A stretch of 5,216 nt of DNA from an uncultured Pleurocapsa sp. (GTDB lineage Bacteria > Cyanobacteriota > Cyanobacteriia > Cyanobacteriales > Xenococcaceae): positions 1 through 5,216 of the forward strand of contig CAKZYI010000038.1 of assembly GCA_937884735.1 (NCBI GenBank), read 5' to 3'. Made by a program: the position numbers and the translations under genes. Each line of letters starts with the position of its first letter. Position 1 is the first letter of the stretch. Shown here piece after piece: positions 1 through 4,864 of the stretch. The notes under the pieces are model-generated. The model was not told where the DNA came from, did no database searches, and saw only the letters and a program-made list of their open reading frames with translations.

Positions 1-143
1 GCAAAGCTCGAAGTCGCGCCTAGCGACGCTCTGAGCCGATAGGCTCTGCCGCCTTATGTCGAACAGGGCTTCGCCCAAACGTCTGCAAAGCAGACTTGAG
101 ACGCTTTGCGTCGACGCGGGGTCGCACCGTTTCCCTGTGGTGC
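1..143. repeat. GC-rich cluster of small perfect hairpins (palindromic intergenic repeat)
   Basis: The segment is a chain of short perfect inverted repeats with tiny loops: GTCGC/GCGAC (13-27), overlapped by AGCG/CGCT (22-30); GAGCC/GGCTC (33-46); GGGC-TTC-GCCC (66-76); GTCTGC-AAA-GCAGAC (81-95); GACGC-TTT-GCGTC (100-112); and GCACC/GGTGC (124-143). The word GCAAAGC occurs at 1 and 85, and its reverse complement GCTTTGC at 103. G+C is about 61% over the first 120 bases, well above the rest of the window. No long reading frame covers it. It resembles the palindromic intergenic repeats common in repeat-rich cyanobacterial genomes, but I cannot name a family. The left end may be cut by the window. 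A role in RNA structure or transcription termination for the neighbouring genes is possible but not shown. Confidence 0.7.
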
Positions 144-192
144 AAGGGTTTGGATAGAAGTTTTGGGAGTTCATCTAGACTTGATGGCTAGT

Positions 193-216
193 TGATGTTA
201 TTGATGCGTAACATCA
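193..216 (-). other. Inverted repeat just downstream of the aldo/keto reductase gene
   Basis: TGATGTTA (193-200) and TAACATCA (209-216) form a perfect 8-bp stem with an 8-base loop. It begins 23 bases past the stop codon of the minus-strand aldo/keto reductase gene, where a 3'-end structure would be expected. There is no T-run after the stem on the minus strand, so it is not a canonical intrinsic terminator. It may simply protect the mRNA 3' end or be fortuitous. The word TTGATG recurs three times nearby (181, 192, 201). Confidence 0.35.
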
Positions 217-238
217 GTTATTTGATTAGAAAAATTAA

Positions 239-1072
239 TTATCGCATTGCCAGAGACATCTTACGAGTTGGGGGTTTAAATGCTAAATCTAATTCTTTTA
301 GATCAGACTCGGTTAATTTGATGTTTAATGCTGCGCCGTTTTCCTTTACATGGTCTAAGTTGGTGGCTTTGGGGATAGAAATTACATTATCCTGATGCAA
401 CAGCCAGCTAAGAGCAATTTGTGTAGATGAAGCATTGTGTTTAATCGCAATTTTATCTAGCTTAGAATTATTTACAAATGCTCTTTGTTCAATAGGAGAA
501 TAGGCCATAATCGGAATATTACGTTCCTTACACCAAGGCAATAAATCCCACTCAATGCCACGACGCATCAAATTGTAAAGCACCTGATTTGTTGCGATCG
601 CTTTTCCCCCTGGTAAAGATTCTGCTTCTTGCATATCATCAGTATCAAAATTACTCACTCCGTAATCTAGAATCTTTCCCGCCTGTTTGAGATGTTGTAG
701 TCCCAACAAAGTTTCCATCAACGGTGTAGATCCGCGCCAGTGGAGTAAATATAAGTCTATGTAGTCAGTTTTCAGCCTAGATAAAGAGCGATCGCATGCA
801 GCAATTAATCCTTTATAGCTAGCATTGTGAGGATAGAATTTACTCACTAAATATATATCTTCCCTGCGACCAACAATAGCCTCGCTTACTACTTTTTCTG
901 CACCACCCTCTCCATACATCTCAGCAGTGTCTATTAAAGTCATTCCCAAATCTATACCTAAACGCAACGCATCTATCTCAGCTTGTTTTTGATTAGCTTT
1001 TTCTCCCATGCGCCAAGTACCCTGACCAAGTATGGAGACTTCTTTTCCCGATAATAACTTTAGAGTTTTCAT
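239..1072 (-). CDS. Aldo/keto reductase, YeaE-like (probable NADPH-dependent carbonyl/methylglyoxal reductase)
   Basis: This 277-residue protein is a full-length cytosolic aldo/keto reductase, predicted to be a TIM barrel that reduces aldehydes or ketones with NAD(P)H. The complete catalytic tetrad is visible: D48 and Y53 in IDTAEMYG, K78 in LVSKFYP, and H111 in DLYLLHW. Other family landmarks are GVSNF (138-142), TNQVLYN (161-167), AYSPI (190-194) and the cofactor-phosphate loop ISIPKATN (231-238). The N-terminal GQGTWRMGE and the segment TNQVLYNLMRRGIEWDLLPW are close to my recollection of Escherichia coli YeaE, a methylglyoxal reductase of the same size. Substrate is therefore inferred as a small reactive carbonyl and is not certain. 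The ATG at 1072 is the first possible start, because an in-frame TAA lies four codons upstream (1082-1084). It lies 104 bases downstream of the 86-residue gene on the same strand. Two HIP1 octamers (594, 788) are inside it. Confidence 0.93.
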   Translation of the reverse strand: MKTLKLLSGKEVSILGQGTWRMGEKANQKQAEIDALRLGIDLGMTLIDTAEMYGEGGAEKVVSEAIVGRREDIYLVSKFYPHNASYKGLIAACDRSLSRLKTDYIDLYLLHWRGSTPLMETLLGLQHLKQAGKILDYGVSNFDTDDMQEAESLPGGKAIATNQVLYNLMRRGIEWDLLPWCKERNIPIMAYSPIEQRAFVNNSKLDKIAIKHNASSTQIALSWLLHQDNVISIPKATNLDHVKENGAALNIKLTESDLKELDLAFKPPTRKMSLAMR

Positions 1073-1084
1073 ACTATTACTTTA

Positions 1085-1114
1085 ACTATAGGCTGTCATT
1101 TGTAGTCAGTTTAA
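1085..1114 (-). promoter_or_regulatory. Possible promoter for the aldo/keto reductase gene
   Basis: Read on the minus strand, a TATAGT box (1085-1090, five of six matches to TATAAT) is preceded at 18 bases by TTAAAC (1109-1114, a weak -35). A transcript would start about 5-7 bases before the ATG, giving a very short leader with no Shine-Dalgarno sequence. The AT-rich setting makes chance matches likely. Confidence 0.25.
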
Positions 1115-1176
1115 TCTTGGCGTGAGATTTTAGATAGCGATCGATTTTTTGCTTGCCAAAATTGCTTCTCTTTCAT

Positions 1177-1437
1177 CTAATCAGTTCTAGCAAAACCTTT
1201 TAAATGCTGATTGACTAAACCTAAATAAAGTTGAGAAATAATCGGATCGTCTGCTTGCCAATTAATATTGACTTGATTAAGTTTACTACTAAGCATCATG
1301 ACACAGTTAAAGCGATCGCTCAGTCTGGTAAAACGATAGTCTCCCCAAGCAAATACAATAGACTCCTTATTTTGAAAAACAACTTTCCAAGATTGAGGAC
1401 TATTTTGCAGCGTATAAATTACTTGTTCAACTCTCAT
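1177..1437 (-). CDS. Small hypothetical protein, 86 residues
   Basis: I do not recognise this protein. It is 86 residues long, rich in aromatic and hydrophobic residues, with no signal peptide or membrane segment. Its alternating pattern (SWKVVFQNKESIVFAW, residues 16-31; RFTRLSDRFNCVMMLSSKL, 35-53) suggests a small alpha/beta or beta-sheet soluble domain. It has a single cysteine, C45. Reasons to think it real: it fills the gap between two same-strand genes, it carries a HIP1 octamer (1312) like the surrounding genes, and it reads as ordinary soluble protein. The overlapping plus-strand frame has low-complexity, unprotein-like content. The ATG at 1437 is the only sensible start, because an in-frame TAG lies eight codons upstream (1459-1461). 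No clear Shine-Dalgarno sequence is present. Confidence 0.65.
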   Translation of the reverse strand: MRVEQVIYTLQNSPQSWKVVFQNKESIVFAWGDYRFTRLSDRFNCVMMLSSKLNQVNINWQADDPIISQLYLGLVNQHLKGFARTD

Positions 1438-1473
1438 ACTTGTACGATTAGCTAAATCCTATGTTAGAGATGT

Positions 1474-1490
1474 ATTAGTTCCATACTAAT
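1474..1490. promoter_or_regulatory. AT-rich dyad upstream of the 86-residue gene
   Basis: ATTAGT (1474-1479) and ACTAAT (1485-1490) form a perfect 6-bp dyad with a 5-base spacer, ending 37 bases upstream of the ATG at 1437. The position suits an operator or leader hairpin. No convincing -35/-10 pair accompanies it, so the function is conjecture. Confidence 0.25.
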
Positions 1491-1616
1491 CATTAATCAT
1501 AGTGACGTTTTCAAAAAGTTGCTCTGAGAAAAAACAAACATAAAGCAGCTTTAAATTCATTTCTTTTTTCATACGTTCGATCCTAGACTAATAATGCATA
1601 AAAAAACTTAAAGCTC

Positions 1617-1666
1617 AAAAAAATCAGCCATATTACCGATCTTTTAAAAAGACAAATAGCTGATTT
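1617..1666 (-). terminator. Candidate intrinsic terminator for the minus-strand transcript
   Basis: On the minus strand, AAATCAGC (1666-1659) pairs perfectly with GCTGATTT (1628-1621), and the second arm runs directly into a stretch of seven T (1623-1617). The 30-base intervening loop contains its own weak dyad (TCTTT/AAAGA), so the structure would be branched. It lies about 207 bases past the stop of the 291-residue gene and would end transcripts coming from 1873-3914. The long loop and AU-rich stem make it weaker than a textbook terminator. Confidence 0.45.
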
Positions 1667-1698
1667 AGCAATTCTTAAATTTGTGAAGTACATCTTAA

Positions 1699-1779
1699 TT
1701 AGTCATTAGTCATTAGTCATTAGTCATTAGTCATTAGTCATTAGTCATTAGTCATTGGTCATTGGTCATTGGTCATTAG
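1699..1779. repeat. Heptamer tandem array, (TTAGTCA)8 (TTGGTCA)3 plus a partial unit
   Basis: Eight perfect copies of TTAGTCA (1699-1754) are followed without interruption by three perfect copies of TTGGTCA (1755-1775) and a final partial TTAG (1776-1779). The unit has no dyad symmetry and there are no spacers, so this is a simple tandem repeat, not a CRISPR array. It belongs to the class of short tandemly repeated heptanucleotides described from cyanobacterial intergenic DNA. Such arrays usually vary in copy number between strains by slippage. It sits about 94 bases downstream of the 291-residue gene. Confidence 0.95.
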
Positions 1780-1872
1780 CCAAAACTAGAGCATCAGACT
1801 GTATCTCGTGTATATGAGAATCGCTATATTATTAACAAATAATTTTTGGCTGCTCAAGCAGTATAAATATTG

Positions 1873-2748
1873 TTAACTATTGCTTACTTCTGTCGCTGCT
1901 CTAGTGATTAGCCTACGAGCAACAGTCTGAATTCCAGTATGTTCAAAGAAATTAGTTGATCCATCTAGAAATGCGGCGAGATAATCTAATTTACCATCGG
2001 CTAATTCAATAAATCCACCTAGTTTTTTAGACAAGGTTTCAGGAGTTACACCCAATTTTTGACTAAGATTATCCATCCAGTCTCCCGCAGCATTGAAACT
2101 TTGATCGATAAATTCTCCTTTATTATTTACAGGAATTAATTCTCCTACAGCTTCATAGGCAGGGTTAGCTTGGAGATTATCTCTTTGCTCTAAATCTGTT
2201 TTGACTTTATCAACAAAGTTCACTCCCAAAGGCAAAATACCATCAATACAGACTAACGCTACCATTCTGAGCAAAGCTTCATTTTGATAATTTTCTTTGA
2301 GACTAGAAGCAAACTGTACTGGGTTGAGAGATAAGCCATTGAGCTTACTAAAAATAATTAGCTCAGCTACTAATTTGATTCTCAGGTCAACACTTTGTAT
2401 CGAATCAGCTTTGGGCGTAATTTTATCCAAAAAGGGAATAAAACGGAATTTATCTCCTATTTTATCAGCGATCGCCGCAGCAGCAATTGCTTTGTCTGTA
2501 TTGTCTACGGTGCGATATAGCCAGACGGCGGTTTGATAGCCTTGTTTTTTATCATCATATAAGGCTATAGCGCGATCGCGAATTTTAGCGATGTCTTGAA
2601 GACTAGCAGCTCCTGTTACGGCAGTGATGGTGTTATCAAAGCCAACTAAATTTTCCCATTTACCAGGAACTAAAGTACTAATAGTTTTAAGGACTTTAAC
2701 CGTAATGTTATCTGTAGGAAGGCTATCGACAATTTCAATAATTGACAT
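1873..2748 (-). CDS. Uncharacterised 291-residue protein, probably cyanobacteria-specific
   Basis: I cannot assign a function. The protein looks soluble and mostly alpha-helical, with many amphipathic segments and no signal peptide. The most hydrophobic stretch (about 160-178, LRMVALVCIDGILPLGVNF) contains charge and is more likely a buried helix than a membrane span. Landmarks useful for searching are VPGKWENLVGFDNT (27-40), DKKQGYQTAVWLYRTVD (66-82) and the C-terminal HTGIQTVARRL (270-280). It has one cysteine, C167. An internal acidic/hydrophobic segment, LDYLAAFLDGSTNFFEH (254-270), looks constrained. The ATG at 2748 is fixed as the earliest start by an in-frame TAA two codons upstream (2752-2754). 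No Shine-Dalgarno sequence precedes it, and that position is occupied by a 7-bp tandem repeat. Two HIP1 octamers (2468, 2572) are inside. It lies 91 bases downstream of the thioredoxin-like gene on the same strand. Confidence 0.82.
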   Translation of the reverse strand: MSIIEIVDSLPTDNITVKVLKTISTLVPGKWENLVGFDNTITAVTGAASLQDIAKIRDRAIALYDDKKQGYQTAVWLYRTVDNTDKAIAAAAIADKIGDKFRFIPFLDKITPKADSIQSVDLRIKLVAELIIFSKLNGLSLNPVQFASSLKENYQNEALLRMVALVCIDGILPLGVNFVDKVKTDLEQRDNLQANPAYEAVGELIPVNNKGEFIDQSFNAAGDWMDNLSQKLGVTPETLSKKLGGFIELADGKLDYLAAFLDGSTNFFEHTGIQTVARRLITRAATEVSNS

Positions 2749-2753
2749 ACGTT

Positions 2754-2781
2754 ATGAGGGATGAGGAATGAGGGATGAGGA
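2754..2781. repeat. Four-copy heptamer repeat ATGAGGR at the 5' edge of the 291-residue gene
   Basis: ATGAGGG, ATGAGGA, ATGAGGG and ATGAGGA follow one another exactly, so the array is also two copies of a 14-bp unit. It ends only five bases before the ATG at 2748 on the minus strand, where it reads as a pyrimidine-rich leader (CCTCATCCCTCATT type). It therefore occupies the ribosome-binding region of that gene. It is a different heptamer from the array at 1699-1779. Confidence 0.9.
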
Positions 2782-2790
2782 AGAAACAAA

Positions 2791-2810
2791 GGCTTAAGCC
2801 CCATGTATGG
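2791..2810. other. Two adjacent 10-bp palindromes next to an A-tract
   Basis: GGCTTAAGCC (2791-2800) is a perfect 10-bp palindrome. It is followed at once by CCATGTATGG (2801-2810), a CCAT/ATGG dyad, and then by seven A (2811-2817). The group lies in the 91-base gap between the thioredoxin-like gene and the 291-residue gene. On the minus strand the palindrome is followed by TTTGTTTC, weakly terminator-like, but a hairpin from it would have only about three base pairs and a tight loop. A protein-binding site is an alternative. Function unknown. Confidence 0.35.
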
Positions 2811-2839
2811 AAAAAAAGAAATAAAGAGTAAGTTAAATT

Positions 2840-3148
2840 CTAAGGCTGTAGGATTGCCTGTAATCGATTGCGAAATTCTCCTTTTGGATGACCCCCTTTG
2901 ACTTCTCCCATAATTTTAAAATCTCCTTCGGGGGAGTCACAAAGAATGTATGTAGGCCATCCCATATCTTTTTTGTCAGGATATTGAGCCATCAAAATCT
3001 GGCGATATTTACGATAAGTTGCCGTATCCTGCATTTTGACATCAATAAATTCTAAATTCAGTTCCTTAGCCACCTTAGCGTCGTAAAAAGACATTTTGTG
3101 GCAGACACCACAGTCTTCAGAAGAAAATTTGACAAGAGCTTGAGTCAT
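2840..3148 (-). CDS. Small thioredoxin-fold protein with a CGVC active site
   Basis: This 102-residue protein is a complete single-domain thioredoxin-like protein, probably cytosolic, as no signal peptide is seen. Residues 4-8 (ALVKF) form the strand before the redox motif C13-G-V-C16, at the start of helix 1. The second strand is LEFIDVKM (32-39). W64-P65-T66 supplies the cis-proline facing the active site, and the GG pair (85-86) lies where thioredoxins have their conserved glycine. The motif is CGVC, not the CGPC of classical thioredoxins, and the chain lacks the usual WxxWC context (EDCGVCHKM). It is therefore better called a thioredoxin-like oxidoreductase than a trx ortholog, with an unknown partner. 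The extra helix between residues 43 and 60 is rich in Lys, Tyr and Arg. The ATG at 3148 is the only ATG before an in-frame stop 16 codons upstream. It lies 82 bases downstream of the DUF218 gene. Confidence 0.86.
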   Translation of the reverse strand: MTQALVKFSSEDCGVCHKMSFYDAKVAKELNLEFIDVKMQDTATYRKYRQILMAQYPDKKDMGWPTYILCDSPEGDFKIMGEVKGGHPKGEFRNRLQAILQP

Positions 3149-3182
3149 AGTAGATTGCTTAAAAATTAATTTTATATCTAAG

Positions 3183-3198
3183 ATTAGGTCGATCTAAT
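3183..3198. promoter_or_regulatory. Near-perfect 16-bp palindrome upstream of the thioredoxin-like gene
   Basis: ATTAGGTCGATCTAAT is a perfect palindrome except at one position pair (G3188 and T3193). Its edge is 34 bases upstream of the ATG at 3148, a normal operator position. A TATAAA box on the minus strand (3171-3176) lies between it and the gene. A TTTACA (3199-3204) lies just beyond, but its spacing to TATAAA is 22 bases, too long for a standard promoter. Overlap with GATC/CGATCG words makes chance symmetry more likely. Confidence 0.3.
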
Positions 3199-3230
3199 TG
3201 TAAAAGCGATCGATTAATTAACTCAGAATT

Positions 3231-3914
3231 TTAGAGAAATTTAGCATAAATATAAGCAATTCCCTCTGAAAAAACCTTCCGAAATCCTTCACTAGAAGCC
3301 CACCAAGCATTGGGATCGTAGTCTAGAGGAGGATGGGAAATAATGCCAACAGTTATTTCTGGCTCAAAGACTTTTTTGTAGAGCAGCCATGTACGACGAC
3401 TGTGAACATCGACAGTATAAACATTAATGGCTCTAGGATCTAATTCTGTTTTGTTTAACCACTTTTTAACTGCACCAGCTGAAGCTAAAGTACGATCTCG
3501 TATAACTTTAGGAGTCTTAACAGGCTGTATTTTGTCAGGGTCGAATCCCAAGGTTGTCATGGTAGCTTTGGAAAGATTGGCAAAGTCTTGATATTCAGAT
3601 AAATACTCTCCTCGACCAAAAGGACTTCCTGCCGTGATTACAAGCTCGTAAGATTTACTCTCAAATTCATTTATTGCACCGATAATTCCCTCATCTGCTA
3701 TCCATCCTTCCACAACCAAAATCTCTGCCTCTACTGGTGCAGAATGTGCCAGAAAAGGTTCTAACTTAAACAGCAATAGCCAAAAGAAACAAGCCAATGT
3801 CAACAAAATACCCAACCAACCCACAATACTCAATCCCCATCGAGGTTTGTAAGATATCAGTCCCCATAATTTTGTTTCCTTTTTGACTCGCTTTCTTCTC
3901 TTTTTGGGCATCAT
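3231..3914 (-). CDS. YdcF/SanA/ElyC-type DUF218 protein with an N-terminal membrane anchor
   Basis: This 227-residue protein has a very basic N-terminus (PKKRRKRVKK, 3-12), one hydrophobic segment at about 29-50, and a DUF218 domain from about 63 onward. The positive charges predict that the N-terminus stays in the cytoplasm and the domain faces the periplasm. Domain landmarks are EILVVEGWIADEG (64-76, the first strand and loop, with E69 where many members have GG), LVITAG (91-96), RDRTLASAGAVKKWL (139-153) and VDVHSRRTWLLYKKVF (168-183), which corresponds to the family's HxxRA motif. Relatives SanA and ElyC affect envelope integrity in enterobacteria; the biochemical role here is unknown. 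The start is either of two adjacent ATG codons (3914 or 3911); an in-frame TAA lies seven codons upstream. It is the first gene of a possible three-gene minus-strand transcript and is divergent from the di-iron gene. Confidence 0.85.
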   Translation of the reverse strand: MMPKKRRKRVKKETKLWGLISYKPRWGLSIVGWLGILLTLACFFWLLLFKLEPFLAHSAPVEAEILVVEGWIADEGIIGAINEFESKSYELVITAGSPFGRGEYLSEYQDFANLSKATMTTLGFDPDKIQPVKTPKVIRDRTLASAGAVKKWLNKTELDPRAINVYTVDVHSRRTWLLYKKVFEPEITVGIISHPPLDYDPNAWWASSEGFRKVFSEGIAYIYAKFL

Positions 3915-4019
3915 GATCGAAACTTGATAATTTTAACTATGATGCAACATTTTTATTATTATCTAAATAATTCCTTTTAGTAGCTCCACTTTTGGGAACA
4001 GTAATTAGAAAAAACTCAT

Positions 4020-4041
4020 TAGAATATAGCTAAGTCAGCTA
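4020..4041 (+). promoter_or_regulatory. Possible -10 box and dyad in front of the di-iron gene
   Basis: TAGAAT (4020-4025) matches five of six bases of a -10 box. It is followed by a perfect dyad TAGCT/AGCTA (4027-4031 and 4037-4041) covering the expected transcription start. No -35 element is at a normal distance (TTGGGA at 3992-3997 is 22 bases away). If used, the leader would be about 30 bases long. It lies in the 147-base divergent region shared with the DUF218 gene. Confidence 0.25.
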
Positions 4042-4061
4042 CACATATTACTTAGATCTTC

Positions 4062-4814
4062 ATGAGCTTATTAACTAGTATTCTCAACACTATTGGTTCG
4101 GGCGCAACAGCTTATATTTTGGCAAGTAGATTACGAGATCCTAAAACTCGTCCCAATACTTTAGCAGGATTTCAATTAGCTGAGTCTGGAGCAGTACCAT
4201 TTTTAACCAAACTAGCCGACAGAGCAGCAGCAGAAGGCGATACTTGGCTAGCAGAAAAATTGACTATTCATGCTGCGGACGAAAAACGTCATGGTCAAAT
4301 ATTTGCTCATGGACTCAAACAGTTGGGTAAGCAGGTAATGTCCATGGAAGAAAGAACGCAAAAACAGTCTGAAGATAAGCAATTTAACACCTGTCCTTTC
4401 TTAGCCAATTTTTACCGCGGACACGATCCAGCTTCCCTAAAAGCAGAAAAAATAGACTGGCTGGTATTTATGGCAAGCACCTATATTTTAGAGTTTGACG
4501 CTAGTAAGGATTTTGCTCGTATGGCAACAGCTTTACCCGAACACGAACCTAAAAGCCGTAATCTACAGCAAAGTATCCTAAGCGTAGCAAAAGACGAGAC
4601 GAGACATGCAGCTTATCTTTATGAAGCGATGCAAAGAAGATTATCTCAGGGGGAAGTAGATGTTCTTGTTGGTCAATGGCGACAACGTAAAATAGACGCT
4701 ATGTTTGCTATGGTTAATGACATGATTCAAACTGGTGGCAATTCTCGATCGCTGGTAAAAGATGGCGCACCTACAGAAATTGAGCAGCCAGAAAGGGAGC
4801 TAATAGAAGTATAA
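4062..4814 (+). CDS. Ferritin-like di-iron carboxylate protein of unknown substrate
   Basis: This 250-residue, helix-rich soluble protein carries the full E...ExxH...E...ExxH signature of a four-helix-bundle di-iron site: E41 (LAESGAVPF), E74-x-x-H77 (DEKRHGQIF), E144 (YILEFDASKDF) and E179-x-x-H182 (KDETRHAAYLYEAM). The order and spacing fit a ferritin-like oxidase, oxygenase or peroxide-handling protein. It is not a classical ferritin or bacterioferritin, since it is longer and its second half has its own ExxH. It does not resemble cyanobacterial aldehyde-deformylating oxygenase in sequence, and its iron-ligand spacing (33, 67 and 35 residues between glutamates) differs. A relationship to hydroxylases of the MiaE or AurF kind is possible but unproven. 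The C-terminal tail (225-250) looks disordered and acidic. The ATG at 4062 is bounded by an in-frame TAG three codons upstream. There is no strong Shine-Dalgarno sequence. The downstream gene starts 50 bases later and is probably co-transcribed. Confidence 0.85.
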   Translation: MSLLTSILNTIGSGATAYILASRLRDPKTRPNTLAGFQLAESGAVPFLTKLADRAAAEGDTWLAEKLTIHAADEKRHGQIFAHGLKQLGKQVMSMEERTQKQSEDKQFNTCPFLANFYRGHDPASLKAEKIDWLVFMASTYILEFDASKDFARMATALPEHEPKSRNLQQSILSVAKDETRHAAYLYEAMQRRLSQGEVDVLVGQWRQRKIDAMFAMVNDMIQTGGNSRSLVKDGAPTEIEQPERELIEV

Positions 4815-4817
4815 AAT

Positions 4818-4835
4818 AAAGATTGGGTAATCTTT
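4818..4835 (+). other. Intercistronic hairpin
   Basis: AAAGATT (4818-4824) and AATCTTT (4829-4835) form a perfect 7-bp stem with the tetraloop GGGT, starting three bases after the stop of the di-iron gene. No T-run follows, so full termination is unlikely. It could stabilise the upstream mRNA end or set the relative expression of the two genes. Confidence 0.4.
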
Positions 4836-4850
4836 GAGCTTCCCCTCAAC

Positions 4851-4855
4851 AGGAG
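4851..4855 (+). promoter_or_regulatory. Shine-Dalgarno sequence AGGAG
   Basis: AGGAG ends nine bases before the ATG at 4865. It is the clearest ribosome-binding site in the window and supports this start for the truncated membrane-protein gene. Confidence 0.7.
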
Positions 4856-4864
4856 AATTAAGTC

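Larger units (their letters stand above)
1438..1872. other. 435-base intergenic region with repeats and terminator-like structures
   Basis: No coding frame can be supported here. From left to right it holds: the leader of the 86-residue gene with an AT-rich dyad ATTAGT/ACTAAT (1474-1490); a small dyad TAAAG-CAG-CTTTA (1541-1553); a large inverted repeat with a T-run on the minus strand (1617-1666); the heptamer array (1699-1779); a widely spaced GCCAAAA/TTTTGGC pair (1779-1785 and 1844-1850); and a small hairpin CTGC/GCAG (1850-1861) 11 bases after the stop of the 291-residue gene. The base composition is strongly AT-rich. Confidence 0.6.

Noticed and set aside
1..143. tRNA or known structured RNA gene
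   Set aside because: The hairpins are serial and independent; no cloverleaf, T-loop or other conserved RNA motif is visible.
192..395. Plus-strand frame of 67 codons
   Set aside because: It lies mostly antisense within the aldo/keto reductase gene, whose conserved motifs establish the real strand.
1111..1176. 21-residue minus-strand frame starting directly after the stop of the 86-residue gene
   Set aside because: The ATG abuts the stop codon, which hints at coupling, but the frame is very short, unlike any protein I know, and ends in the likely promoter area of the aldo/keto reductase gene.
1231..1455. Plus-strand frame of 74 codons
   Set aside because: It is antisense to the 86-residue gene, has no ribosome-binding site and no recognisable features.
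1541..1553. TAAAG-CAG-CTTTA dyad as a second terminator
   Set aside because: The stem is AU-only apart from one pair and the following T-rich stretch is interrupted; too weak to call.
1699..1779. CRISPR array
   Set aside because: The units are contiguous 7-mers with no spacers and no cas genes are nearby.
1779..1850. GCCAAAA/TTTTGGC pair as transposon ends
   Set aside because: Only seven bases, 58 bases apart, with no target duplication and no coding sequence between.
2297..2536. Plus-strand frame of 79 codons
   Set aside because: It is wholly antisense inside the 291-residue gene and has low-complexity content.
4062..4814. Aldehyde-deformylating oxygenase of the alkane pathway
   Set aside because: The di-iron ligands are of the same class but their spacing and the surrounding sequence do not match that family, and no acyl-ACP reductase gene is adjacent within the window.
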